Translations under genes and position numbers: made by a program
In this document: piece by piece, positions 22,337 to 32,611 of the stretch
How the letters are laid out: each line of letters begins with the position of its first letter
How positions within the stretch are numbered: the stretch's first letter is position 1
Notes under the pieces: model-generated
The model's input: the letters and a program-made list of their open reading frames with translations, nothing else
Database searches by the model: none
What the model was told of the DNA's origin: nothing
NCBI RefSeq assembly: GCF_008709575.1
Contig: NZ_VYIK01000043.1
Coordinates: 1 to 35,961 of the forward strand
DNA from: Mycobacterium sp.
GTDB taxonomy: Bacteria > Actinomycetota > Actinomycetes > Mycobacteriales > Mycobacteriaceae
DNA length: 35,961 nt
Reading direction: 5' to 3'

Positions 22337-24010
22337 CCGGTCGACCAGCCGGCGCCGCATCGACGGCCGCGGCGCGGTCCCCGCGGTCGCAAGCATGTCG
22401 GCGATCGAGGTGAACTTGTCCCGCGGCCGCTCATCGCTGATCCCCCGCGCGCGTTCTGCGGCGTCGATAGCGTGCCAGCCGGCCGCGTCGACGACGTCGG
22501 GCTGGCGCGCATACACCAACCTGGACAGGGCGCGAGGTCCGGCAACCGGGTCGGCCAGCAGCCCGTCGTTGAAATCGTCGACCAGGGCCTGCACGGTTTG
22601 CAGGGAACAGGACTTGTTGGTGCCGATGAACCCGGTGGGCCCGCGCTTGATCCACCCCGCCACATAGGCGCCGGGCACCGGTCGTCCGATGTCCGGCTCG
22701 ATGACCCGACCCCCGTCGTTGGGCACGACTGCGGCGGTTTCGTCGAAGGGCAGGTCGGGTATGCGCTTGCCCCGGTAGCCGATCGAACTGAGCACCAGGC
22801 CCGCGTCGATTCGGCGCGCGTGTCCGGTCCCGGTCACACCGAATTCGATCCCGGTGACGCGGTCGGTGCCGATCAACCGCCGCGGGGTCAGCAGATATGC
22901 CAGCCGGATGCGGGGCCGCTGAGCCGGCGCGGAGCTGTTTTTGAGTTTGCCGAGGATCTCTAGCTTCTGCCGGGTCAAAAGATCGGGCCCCGTCTCCAGG
23001 TCTCGCCGCACCCGTTGGTGGTCGTCCGGGTCGAGCACCACATCAGCGTCCGCGGTCAGCCCGATCAGCTCGGGCAGGGTGAAGGCCGAGTGAAGCGGGC
23101 CGCGGCGGGCGGCGACCACCACTTCCCGGACCCGCGACGACCGCAGCGCGGCCAGTGCGTGATCGGCGATGTCGGTGCGGGCCAGGACGTCGGGGTCGGC
23201 CGTGAGAACCCGGGCCACGTCCAAGGCCACATTGCCGTTGCCGATGATCACGACCCGTTCGTGACTCAGATCCACCGGCAGTCCGGTGAAATCGGGGTGC
23301 CCGTTGATCCAGGCGACGACCTCGGTGGCGGTCAGGCTGCCGGGCAGGTCGGCGCCGTCGATGTCGAGCCGGCGGTCAGCCGGCGCGCCGACCGCATAGA
23401 TTACGGCGTGATGGTGCAACAGCAGATCGGCGTGGCTCAGGTGCTTGCCGATCTCCACGTTGAGAAAAAAGTGAAAGCCGCGATGATCGGCCACTGTGTC
23501 GAACAACCGGGTCACACGTTTGGTGTGCTGGTGATCGGGCGCCACTCCCGCGCGCACCAACCCGTAGGGCGTCGGCAGCTTCTCGAACACGTTGACCCGC
23601 ACCCCCGGCTGGGTGAGTAACTCGTCGGCGGCATACATCGCCGCCGGCCCCGAGCCCACGATCGCCACGGTCAGCGGGGGCTTGCGAGCGCGGACCTGGG
23701 CAGCGGGCAGCACCGGGGCCAGCTTCGATGTCGGCGGCAGCTTCACCCCGGCGGGCCGGGCGGGGTAGAACGAGGCGTTGATCTCGACGAACGGCAGCTG
23801 CTCGGGCGCCAGCCGGGTATCGGGCGCGATCGCGCCCACCGGGCATGCAGTCACGCAAGCCCCGCAGTCCACGCATGCCCCCGGGTCGATGTAGAGCATC
23901 TCGGCGGTGGCGAAGCCCGGCTCGTCCGGCGTGGGGTGAATGCAGTTCACCGGGCAAGCGAAAACGCAGGACCCGTCGTTGCAGCACGACTGGGTGATAA
24001 CGTGCGGCAC
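22319..24010 (-). CDS. fprB: Ferredoxin/ferredoxin-NADP reductase fusion FprB
   Basis: 563-residue fusion. Residues 1-65 are a 7Fe-type ferredoxin: the first cluster cysteines lie in CCNDGSCVFACPVNC (residues 9-23) and the second in CVDCGACVTACPVGAI. The reductase part follows an approximately 35-residue linker: the FAD-binding VAIVGSGPAAMYAADELL, the adrenodoxin-reductase-like FEKLPTPYGLVRAGVAPDH, the NADP-binding VVIIGNGNVALDVARVL, and the C-terminal AGWIKRGPTGFIGTNK. It passes electrons from NADPH to an iron-sulfur centre. The GTG at 24010 gives the expected M(V)PHVITQ start. The AurF-like oxygenase gene ends 14 bases upstream, so the two form an operon and FprB is a plausible electron donor to it. 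Confidence 0.95.
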   Translation of the reverse strand: MPHVITQSCCNDGSCVFACPVNCIHPTPDEPGFATAEMLYIDPGACVDCGACVTACPVGAIAPDTRLAPEQLPFVEINASFYPARPAGVKLPPTSKLAPVLPAAQVRARKPPLTVAIVGSGPAAMYAADELLTQPGVRVNVFEKLPTPYGLVRAGVAPDHQHTKRVTRLFDTVADHRGFHFFLNVEIGKHLSHADLLLHHHAVIYAVGAPADRRLDIDGADLPGSLTATEVVAWINGHPDFTGLPVDLSHERVVIIGNGNVALDVARVLTADPDVLARTDIADHALAALRSSRVREVVVAARRGPLHSAFTLPELIGLTADADVVLDPDDHQRVRRDLETGPDLLTRQKLEILGKLKNSSAPAQRPRIRLAYLLTPRRLIGTDRVTGIEFGVTGTGHARRIDAGLVLSSIGYRGKRIPDLPFDETAAVVPNDGGRVIEPDIGRPVPGAYVAGWIKRGPTGFIGTNKSCSLQTVQALVDDFNDGLLADPVAGPRALSRLVYARQPDVVDAAGWHAIDAAERARGISDERPRDKFTSIADMLATAGTAPRPSMRRRLVDRLRELA

Positions 24011-24024
24011 AGGCCGGGTCGTTC

Positions 24025-26337
<2,313 letters not shown>

Positions 26338-26420
26338 ACTGTCGCCGACCCGCGTGTCACCGCGGCGCAAGCGGTTGGCTGCACTAAAGTGCGCACCTGA
26401 CAGGCCTGCGAGGAGATGTC

Positions 26421-27206
26421 ATGCGCGAACTCAAGGTTGTCGGCCTCGACGTCGACGGCAAACACATCATCTGCCAGGGCCTGGACCCGACCGCGACGCC
26501 GGCCGACACGTTCAGGCTGCGCGCCGACGAGCGGCTGCGGGCCGCTGTGCTTGGTGACGGGGCTCGAGGGATGCAAACCCACGAGTCAGAAGCCAGCAGC
26601 GCCCTGCGACCCAAGGAAATCCAGGCCCGCATCCGCGCCGGGGCCTCTGTCGAGCAGGTCGCCGCGGCAGCCGGTGTGGACATTCGATGGGTTGAACGGT
26701 TCGCTCACCCGGTGCTGCTGGAGCGCTCGCGGGCTGCCGAGCTGGCAGCGGCGGCACATCCGGTGCTGGCCGACGGTCCTGCGGTGCCGACGTTGCTGGA
26801 GACCGTCACCGCGGCGCTGCTGTCGCGGGGGCTCAACCCGGACAACACCACCTGGGATGCCTGGCGTAACGAGGACGGCCGCTGGACGGTGCAGCTGGCC
26901 TGGCGAGCCGGGTGCTCCGAGAACCTGGCGCACTTCCGCTTCACCCCGGGCGCGCACGGCGGGACGGTCACCGCCGTGGACGACGCGGCAAGTGAGCTGA
27001 TCGACCCCGACTTCGACCGTCCGCTGCGGCCGGTGGCGCCCGTCGCCCAGCTGGAATTCGACGCGCCCGAAGTCGATCCTGCGCCGTCGGAAAGCCCCAG
27101 TCAGGAAAGTCCCGGCGAACCGGTGCGGACCCGCCGCGCCAAGAAGCCGCCGGTGCCGGCGTGGGAGGATGTGCTCCTGGGTGTGCGCTCCGGAGTTCAG
27201 CGCTGA
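26421..27206 (+). CDS. sepH: Cell-division regulator SepH
   Basis: 261-residue SepH protein (DUF3071). The N-terminal domain (about 1-165) contains a helix-turn-helix-like segment, SVEQVAAAAGVDIRWVERFAHPV (about 77-99), and the tryptophan-rich stretch TTWDAWRNEDGRWTVQLAW. The C-terminal tail is acidic, Pro/Ser rich and disordered, ending in a short conserved basic motif (RTRRAKKPPVPAWEDVL). In Streptomyces and Mycobacterium SepH binds FtsZ through the conserved N-terminal domain and stimulates its assembly. The ATG at 26421 has GAGGAG 5 bases upstream. It ends 15 bases before the convergent DUF2537 gene. Confidence 0.94.
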   Translation: MRELKVVGLDVDGKHIICQGLDPTATPADTFRLRADERLRAAVLGDGARGMQTHESEASSALRPKEIQARIRAGASVEQVAAAAGVDIRWVERFAHPVLLERSRAAELAAAAHPVLADGPAVPTLLETVTAALLSRGLNPDNTTWDAWRNEDGRWTVQLAWRAGCSENLAHFRFTPGAHGGTVTAVDDAASELIDPDFDRPLRPVAPVAQLEFDAPEVDPAPSESPSQESPGEPVRTRRAKKPPVPAWEDVLLGVRSGVQR

Positions 27207-27221
27207 CCTCCGGCCCCGGCG

Positions 27222-27500
27222 CTAGCCGGTTGCCCGAGCCGCCAGCACCAGCAACACCACCCACGCGGCAGCCACGCCGGCTCCCAAGCCTGCGACAAAC
27301 CAGCGCAACACCGGGGTGTGCCGCCATCCCCACAATGTCGGCGCCAATCCGCCGGCCGCCACCAGGTTGAGCCCGACGGCCAGCAAGGGGTGCACCCGGA
27401 CCAATCCCAGACTCAACACCGCGACCGCGACCGCGGTGACCGCAGCGACGAAGGCGGCTACCGTTAAACCCCTTGCCCAAGGCGTTGATTCGTCCTTCAT
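27222..27500 (-). CDS. DUF2537 membrane protein (Rv0882-like)
   Basis: 92-residue integral membrane protein with three helices: LTVAAFVAAVTAVAVAVLSLGL, VHPLLAVGLNLVAAGGLAPTL and WFVAGLGAGVAAAWVVLLVLA. The W-GLT start and GLAPTLWGWRHTPVLRWFVAG are typical of DUF2537. Its ATG overlaps the stop of the RNA methyltransferase gene (ATGA), so it is the last gene of a translationally coupled MarR-methyltransferase-DUF2537 operon. No function is known. Confidence 0.88.
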   Translation of the reverse strand: MKDESTPWARGLTVAAFVAAVTAVAVAVLSLGLVRVHPLLAVGLNLVAAGGLAPTLWGWRHTPVLRWFVAGLGAGVAAAWVVLLVLAARATG

Positions 27501-28318
27501 TGGGCGAGCCTAACTCGCTCGTAGAAGGCCAGCGCCGCCGCGGTGGCGACGTTGAGCGAGTCGGTGCCACCCGACATCGGTATGCGTACCCGCAGGTCGC
27601 TGGCCTGCATCGCGGCATGGCTCAGCCCGGACCCCTCGGCGCCTACCAGTACCGCCACGCGTTCGTCCCGCACCGCCGCCATCGCCGCCGACAACATCGC
27701 CGCTTCGCGGTCGGGTGTCATCGCTAGCAATCGAAACCCTTTCTGCCGCAACGTATCCAGGTCAGCCGGCCAGTGGCGTGCCCGCGCGTAGGGGACCAAC
27801 AGCACGTGTCCCATCGACACCCGCACAGCGCGCCGGTACAAGGGGTCGGCACAACCGCTGCCGAGCACCACCGAGTCAACGCCAAGCCCGGCAGCGTTGC
27901 GAAAGATCGAGCCCACATTCTCGTGGTCATTGACGCCCTCGACCAGCGCGACCGTGCGCGCGCCGGCGAGCACCCCCGCCAGTGTCGGCTCCGGCGCTCG
28001 GCGCGCCGCGGCGAGGACTCCCCGGTTCAGGTGAAAGCCCACCACCTGAGCCATGACCTCGGCGGAAGCCCGGTAGTACGGCGCGTCGCTACCGGCCAGA
28101 TCCGCCCGGAGCTCGCTAAGCCGGCGGTCGGTGCCGAAAAGTGCCAGCGGTCTGAACCGCGACGCCAGCATCCGTTGCACCACCAGCACGCCTTCGGCGA
28201 TGACCAGGCCGCGGCCGGTCGGCAGGTCGGGGCGTTGATCGACACTGTTGAGGTTGCGAAAGTCGTCGACGCGCGGATCGTTGGGATCGGTGACGTCGCA
28301 GACGATCACCTCATCCAC
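27497..28318 (-). CDS. SpoU/TrmH-family RNA 2'-O-methyltransferase (Rv0881-like)
   Basis: 273-residue SPOUT-fold methyltransferase. An N-terminal substrate-binding region (L30e-like, about 35-105) is followed by the knotted SAM domain: motif 1 [17 protein letters not shown], motif 2 [12 protein letters not shown] and motif 3 [23 protein letters not shown]. The family methylates ribose 2'-OH in rRNA or tRNA; the target nucleotide is unknown here. The GTG at 28318 overlaps the end of the marR gene by 8 bases; an ATG 4 bases inside is out of frame. Same order as Rv0880-Rv0882. Confidence 0.93.
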   Translation of the reverse strand: MDEVIVCDVTDPNDPRVDDFRNLNSVDQRPDLPTGRGLVIAEGVLVVQRMLASRFRPLALFGTDRRLSELRADLAGSDAPYYRASAEVMAQVVGFHLNRGVLAAARRAPEPTLAGVLAGARTVALVEGVNDHENVGSIFRNAAGLGVDSVVLGSGCADPLYRRAVRVSMGHVLLVPYARARHWPADLDTLRQKGFRLLAMTPDREAAMLSAAMAAVRDERVAVLVGAEGSGLSHAAMQASDLRVRIPMSGGTDSLNVATAAALAFYERVRLAQ

Positions 28319-28748
28319 GTGGGCCTTCGTCGACGAGAAACAAGATCAGATCGGCGGCCTCGCGCAGGGTCTCACGGTCGGCGTGCGCCAGGCACCCAAG
28401 CCGCTCGGTGAGCCATTCCTGACTCGCCCGGCGCTCGGCTTCCAGCAGTTCGGCGCCGGCACCGGACACCGAAACCAACACCTGCCTGCCATCGTCGGGG
28501 TGCGCCGTGCGGTCGACAAAGCCCAGATCGGCCAGCGAGGCGATCACCCGCGTCATCGACGGTGGGCGAACCCGTTCCCGGACGGCCAGTGCACCCGGTG
28601 TCATCGGGCCCTCTTTGGACAACGTCGACAGGGCGGAGAGCTGCGACAACGACACCGGCGACAGGGAGCGGCGGAAGCGTAGCTGCCGGGCCAGCCGCAT
28701 GACCGCCAAGGACAGGTCGCTGGCCAGTCGGGTATCGGGGTCGGTCAC
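28311..28748 (-). CDS. MarR-family transcriptional regulator (Rv0880-like)
   Basis: 145-residue MarR winged-helix dimer. The DNA-binding core runs [47 protein letters not shown] (helix-turn-helix), with the wing [14 protein letters not shown] and a C-terminal dimer helix. The GTG at 28748 is chosen over a TTG 7 codons upstream: TAACGT (reverse complement of 28756-28761) lies exactly 7 bases before it, the leaderless arrangement. The gene overlaps the methyltransferase gene by 8 bases. A CGACA-CAA-TGTCG palindrome lies just upstream of the -10 and may be its own operator. The ligand is unknown. Confidence 0.92.
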   Translation of the reverse strand: MTDPDTRLASDLSLAVMRLARQLRFRRSLSPVSLSQLSALSTLSKEGPMTPGALAVRERVRPPSMTRVIASLADLGFVDRTAHPDDGRQVLVSVSGAGAELLEAERRASQEWLTERLGCLAHADRETLREAADLILFLVDEGPRG

Positions 28749-28761
28749 AGCGCGAACGTTA

Positions 28762-28774
28762 CGACACAATGTCG
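28762..28774. promoter_or_regulatory. Candidate MarR operator
   Basis: CGACA-CAA-TGTCG is a 5-bp inverted repeat in the 74-base gap between the MarR gene and the divergent DUF2530 gene, next to the MarR -10. Its position fits autoregulation. The arms are short, so confidence is low. Confidence 0.35.
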
Positions 28775-28822
28775 GACCGTTAGGAGGAAATCGCTGATGC
28801 GGGCTGGGCTACCGTGGAAGCG

Positions 28823-29104
28823 ATGCTTGACCCGGAGCAAACCCCGCAGCCGCCGCCGCTGCCCACACCGCTGCTGCAGGTGTGGCCGGTCATCGCCGTC
28901 GGCGCGCTGGCGTGGCTGGTGGCCGCATTGGTTGCGTTCACCGTGCCGCACCTGGACGGTTGGCGACCGGTGACAGTGGCCGGGCTGGGAGTCGGCATGC
29001 TGGGCACCGGCATTTTCCGCTGGCAACGTCATGCCGCGCGCCGCGGCGCGCGGGGAGCTCAGATCGGGCTCGAGTCGCAAAGTGATCCGGCCCCGAAGGG
29101 ATGA
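28823..29104 (+). CDS. DUF2530 membrane protein (Rv0879c-like)
   Basis: 93-residue protein with a proline-rich N terminus (PEQTPQPPPLPTPLLQVW) and two membrane helices (VIAVGALAWLVAALVAFTV and PVTVAGLGVGMLGTGIFRW), followed by a basic tail. This is the DUF2530 pattern. The ATG at 28823 has TACCGT (28810-28815) exactly 7 bases upstream and is preferred over the GTG at 28814 that lies inside this -10. It is divergent from the MarR operon. Function unknown. Confidence 0.85.
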   Translation: MLDPEQTPQPPPLPTPLLQVWPVIAVGALAWLVAALVAFTVPHLDGWRPVTVAGLGVGMLGTGIFRWQRHAARRGARGAQIGLESQSDPAPKG

Positions 29105-29134
29105 TTACCGCTATCCACAAGGAAGGATTGGTCG

Positions 29135-29590
29135 ATGGCAGCACCGCTCTTGCAAGCACAGATCGATATCAAGGCACCGGTGACCAAAGTCTGGGAGTTG
29201 GTGTCTGACCTCCGCCGGATGCCGGAGTGGAGCCCGCAGTGCCGCTGGATGAAGCCACTCGGCCCGGTGCGCCCAGGCACCCGAACCCTCAACCTGAACC
29301 GGCGCGGGTTGCTGTTCTGGCCCACGACATCGACCCTGACCGAGGTCATCCCGCAGCAGAAGCTGGCGTTCAAGATTCCCCTCAACGGCGCGGTGTGGAG
29401 CTATGAGTTGCAGCCGATTCCCGAGGGCACCCGGCTGGTCGAAACTCGACACGCCGAGAACGGCGTCAAGGCGATCTCGACCCTGACGGCCAACACGCTG
29501 CTGGGCGGGGCGGACAGCTTTGACCGCGAAATGCTCGACGGAATGAACGCCTCCCTGGCCAAGATCAAATCGGCCGCCGAGAACGGTTAA
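29135..29590 (+). CDS. SRPBCC-family (polyketide cyclase-like) protein
   Basis: 151-residue SRPBCC/START-like ligand-binding fold: IDIKAPVTKVWELVSDLRRMPEWSPQCRW (helix II and the tryptophan strand), then LFWPTTSTLTEVIPQQKLAFKIP and the long C-terminal helix after SFDREMLDGMNASLAKIK. It probably binds a hydrophobic ligand; no catalytic residues can be named. AAGGAAGG precedes the ATG at 29135 by 8 bases. Its stop overlaps the stop of the convergent DUF3027 gene (TTAA). In H37Rv the PPE13 gene lies at this place, so the two genomes differ here. It is a distant relative in fold of the Rv0910-like protein at 579-1016. Confidence 0.87.
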   Translation: MAAPLLQAQIDIKAPVTKVWELVSDLRRMPEWSPQCRWMKPLGPVRPGTRTLNLNRRGLLFWPTTSTLTEVIPQQKLAFKIPLNGAVWSYELQPIPEGTRLVETRHAENGVKAISTLTANTLLGGADSFDREMLDGMNASLAKIKSAAENG

Positions 29591-30393
29591 GTGTCCGCCG
29601 GTTTCTCGGTAACGTCGAGCAGCCCGTCATCGTAGGGGTCGTATGCCGGCGTACCGCTGCTCGGCGCAGCGGGAGTGTCGGAGTGCGCGCCGCAGCCGTA
29701 CTCGGCGTCGACTACGTGCCCGTCGGCGGACAGCTCGTTGCCGCACACCCCGAACATCACGCCCAGCGAACCGGCCAGCGGCAGATAGAAACCGCAATCG
29801 CGGCACACCCGTTTGGTCGACCGGGCCATCGGCGAATCAGGACCGTAGTCACCGCTGTGCCAGCGTTGCGCCGCCGCAGAGCGGCCCAGGGCGCTCATCA
29901 CCTGCCGCCGTCCCAGCCCGATCTCGGCGGCGATCTCGTCGACCTGAGGGTCGCCGCTGGCCAGGTAAGCGGGCACCAGGCGCGGATCGTCGGCCGGCGG
30001 CGCCAACAGATCACCGGGCCCCAGGTCGCCGGGTCGGATCCGCTGATCCCAGGGCACCCACTCCGGCGCCAGCAGCGCCGTCGGCCCGGGTACCAGCACC
30101 ACCTCACTGATCGTGACACGGTCGGCGCCCGGGTAGGCGGCCACCACGACCGCCCATTGCCAGCCGTGGTAGCCGGGCAGGTGGGCCAGGAACCGATGGG
30201 TGGCAGCGGTGGAGTCCTCATAGCCGACACCGAGATAGTCACCGACCGTGTCGGCACCGCTGAACTCGGTGATAGCCGCCCGGGCCTGCTCGACGGCGCC
30301 GGTGAGGAGCGCCGCCAACTCCTGCGGCCATCCGGGCATGTCTGCCGCCGCCGCGGCCGCGGTAGGTCCGGTGGTGCTGCCTGGTGTTTCCAT
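29587..30393 (-). CDS. DUF3027 protein with a zinc-ribbon-like motif (Rv0877-like)
   Basis: 268-residue soluble protein. The N-terminal part (about 20-190) has YHGWQWAVVVAAYPGADRVTISEVVLVPGP, the DUF3027 signature, and LGRRQVMSALGRSAAAQRW. A cysteine cluster, CRDCGFYLPLAGSLGVMFGVC, followed by another C near YGCGAH, looks like a zinc ribbon of CxxC...C...C type. The C terminus is acidic. It probably binds a nucleic acid or protein partner; the role is unknown. The ATG at 30393 is the conserved start. It is divergent from the following MFS gene. Confidence 0.88.
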   Translation of the reverse strand: METPGSTTGPTAAAAAADMPGWPQELAALLTGAVEQARAAITEFSGADTVGDYLGVGYEDSTAATHRFLAHLPGYHGWQWAVVVAAYPGADRVTISEVVLVPGPTALLAPEWVPWDQRIRPGDLGPGDLLAPPADDPRLVPAYLASGDPQVDEIAAEIGLGRRQVMSALGRSAAAQRWHSGDYGPDSPMARSTKRVCRDCGFYLPLAGSLGVMFGVCGNELSADGHVVDAEYGCGAHSDTPAAPSSGTPAYDPYDDGLLDVTEKPADT

Positions 30394-30481
30394 ACGTCTT
30401 CAATATTGCCGTAGCAGCCCGGCGACCGGCCACACCGGTCGCCTGCGGGCCCGGACGGCCAACATGGGCAAGAATTGTTTC

Positions 30482-32113
30482 GTGGCCGGACAACGACGCG
30501 ATCACCCGACCCGGCACCCCGGGATGGCCAACTACCCACCCGGCGATCCGGGCTATCGCCGTCCGCACCGTCCGCCGCCAATGCCCAGCGCCAACCGTTA
30601 CCTGCCCCCGCTGCAACCTCGTCAGGACACCGGCGACCGGCGTGAGCCGGTCCGCGGCACCGGCGGAGATCGGATCACCGTGACCCGCGCGGCCGCTCAG
30701 CGCAGCCGCGAAATGGGCTCGCGGATGTACGGGTTGGTTCAACGCGCTGCCACTGCCGACGGCGCCGACAAGTCCGGGCTGACGGCACTGACCTGGCCGG
30801 TGGTAGCGAATTTTGCCGTCGACTCCGCGATGGCCGTCGCGCTGGCCAACACGCTGTTCTTCGCCGCAGCGACCGGTGAGAGCAAGGACCGGGTCGCGCT
30901 GTATCTGCTGATTACGATCGCGCCGTTCGCCGTGGTCGCCCCGCTGATCGGTCCGGCGCTGGATCGGCTGCAGCACGGCCGGCGCGTGGCGCTGGCGACC
31001 TCGTTCGCGCTGCGCACGGGGCTGGCCGTGGTGCTGATCGCCAACTACGACGGCGCAACCGGCAGCTTTCCGTCGTGGGTGCTGTACCCGTGCGCACTGG
31101 CCATGATGGTGCTCTCGAAATCGTTTTCGGTGCTGCGCAGCGCGGTGACCCCCCGAGTGATGCCGCCGAGCATCGACCTGGTGCGGGTCAACTCCCGACT
31201 GACCGTGTTCGGACTGTTGGGCGGCACCATGGTCGGCGGCGGCATCGCGGCGGGCGTCGAGTATGTGTTCACCCGGCTCTTCGCATTGCCCGGTGCGCTG
31301 TTCGTCGTCGTCGCTGTCACCCTGGCCGGCACTGCGCTTTCGATGCGCATTCCGCGCTGGGTGGAGGTCACCGAGGGCGAGGTCCCCACCACGTTGAGCT
31401 ATCGCTACAGTCCAGCGCGCCGCAGTTGGCCCGAACACGTTCAACGGGCCGGCGCAACGCTTCGACAACCGCTGGGCCGCAACATCATCACCGCGTTATG
31501 GGGCAACTGCACGATCAAGGTCATGGTGGGGTTTTTGTTCTTGTACCCGGCCTTTGTGGCCAAGGCGCACGACGCCAGCGGCTGGGTGCAACTGGGCATG
31601 TTGGGACTGATCGGGGCGGCGGCCGGCATCGGCAACTTCGCCGGCAACTTCGCGGCTGCCCGATTGGCGTTGGGCAAGCCCGCGGAGCTGGTGGTGAGCT
31701 GCACAGTGGCGGTCACCGCCGCCGCGCTGGCCGTCGCGGTGACCGGCAGCCTGCTGGTGGCCGCGATCGCGACGCTGGTCACCGCCGGGTCCAGCGCGAT
31801 CGCAAAGGCCTCACTGGACGCCTCGCTGCAAGACGACTTGCCTGAGGCGTCCCGCGCGTCGGCGTTCGGTCGCTCGGAGTCCACGCTGCAACTGGCCTGG
31901 GTACTCGGCGGCGCGCTGGGGGTGCTGGTGTACACCGAGCTGTGGATCGGGTTCAGCGTGGTCAGCGCGCTGCTGATACTCGGCCTGGCCCAGACGGTCG
32001 TCAGTTTCCGCGGTGACTCGCTGATTCCCGGCCTGGGCGGCAACCGGCCCGTCATGGTCGAGCGGGAAGGTGGCCGTCGCGGCGCAACCGCCGCGACGGC
32101 GGCGCCAGAGTGA
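30482..32113 (+). CDS. MFS transporter with proline-rich cytoplasmic N terminus (Rv0876c-like)
   Basis: About 543-residue major facilitator protein. A Pro/Arg-rich, disordered N-terminal segment of about 90 residues precedes roughly twelve membrane helices (from LTWPVVANFAVDSAMAVALANTLFF to the last hydrophobic run ending near QTVVSF). The length fits Rv0876c (about 548). The start is uncertain: GTG at 30482 (used here), ATG at 30464 or ATG at 30524 are all in frame; none has a clear ribosome site. Its stop overlaps the next gene's GTG (GTGA), so the two are coupled. The substrate is unknown. Confidence 0.88.
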   Translation: MAGQRRDHPTRHPGMANYPPGDPGYRRPHRPPPMPSANRYLPPLQPRQDTGDRREPVRGTGGDRITVTRAAAQRSREMGSRMYGLVQRAATADGADKSGLTALTWPVVANFAVDSAMAVALANTLFFAAATGESKDRVALYLLITIAPFAVVAPLIGPALDRLQHGRRVALATSFALRTGLAVVLIANYDGATGSFPSWVLYPCALAMMVLSKSFSVLRSAVTPRVMPPSIDLVRVNSRLTVFGLLGGTMVGGGIAAGVEYVFTRLFALPGALFVVVAVTLAGTALSMRIPRWVEVTEGEVPTTLSYRYSPARRSWPEHVQRAGATLRQPLGRNIITALWGNCTIKVMVGFLFLYPAFVAKAHDASGWVQLGMLGLIGAAAGIGNFAGNFAAARLALGKPAELVVSCTVAVTAAALAVAVTGSLLVAAIATLVTAGSSAIAKASLDASLQDDLPEASRASAFGRSESTLQLAWVLGGALGVLVYTELWIGFSVVSALLILGLAQTVVSFRGDSLIPGLGGNRPVMVEREGGRRGATAATAAPE

Positions 32114-32604
32114 GACGGCACGTCGCCGTGCTGGTCACCGCCCTGGTGGTGGTGACTTCGACGGCGGCCGGATTGGGCACCTGGCTGGGCGTGCGCGGGC
32201 ACGGACACTCCCGACCCGAAATCAGCGCCTATTCGCACGGACATCTGACCCGGGTGGGCCCGTACCTGTACTGCAACGTGCTCGATCTCACCAAGTGTCA
32301 GGCGCCGCACGCGCAGGGCGAGTTGCCGGTCGACGCGCAAGACCCCGTGCAGCTGTCGGTGTCGACGGCGATCGGACGGGCGCCCTGGCGGCTGCTGCGG
32401 GTGTACCAGGATCCCGACGACGCCACGGTCACCATGTTTCGGCCGGGCTCCCGGCTGGCGGTCACCATCGCCACCGTCGACGCTGTGCGCGGGCGGCTGA
32501 CCGGGATCGTCGTGCAGTTGCTGACCTTGGTTGTCGACCCGGCCGGCGAACTGCACGATGTCCCGCACGCGGAGTGGTCGGTGCGCACGGTGTGGGCGCC
32601 CTGA
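32110..32604 (+). CDS. Exported DUF2771 protein (Rv0875c-like)
   Basis: 164-residue protein with an N-terminal membrane anchor or signal (VAVLVTALVVVTSTAAGLGTWL) and an extracytoplasmic domain of beta-rich character with two cysteines (YLYCNVLDLTKC) that could form a disulphide. The pattern matches DUF2771. The GTG at 32110 overlaps the MFS stop (GTGA), so this is a two-gene unit: a transporter and an exported partner. It converges on fadE10 with 7 bases between stops. Function unknown. Confidence 0.85.
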   Translation: MRRHVAVLVTALVVVTSTAAGLGTWLGVRGHGHSRPEISAYSHGHLTRVGPYLYCNVLDLTKCQAPHAQGELPVDAQDPVQLSVSTAIGRAPWRLLRVYQDPDDATVTMFRPGSRLAVTIATVDAVRGRLTGIVVQLLTLVVDPAGELHDVPHAEWSVRTVWAP

Positions 32605-32611
32605 TGCGCCG

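Noticed and set aside
28782..28800. Ribosome site (AGGAGG) with ATG at 28798 before the DUF2530 gene
   Set aside because: The ATG is out of frame with the DUF2530 gene and its translation is Arg/Trp/Cys-rich shadow sequence; the TACCGT-led ATG at 28823 explains the real start.
30239..31468. Minus-strand open frame (409 codons) opposite the Rv0876c-like MFS gene
   Set aside because: His/Gln/Arg-rich low-complexity translation opposite a well-supported gene.
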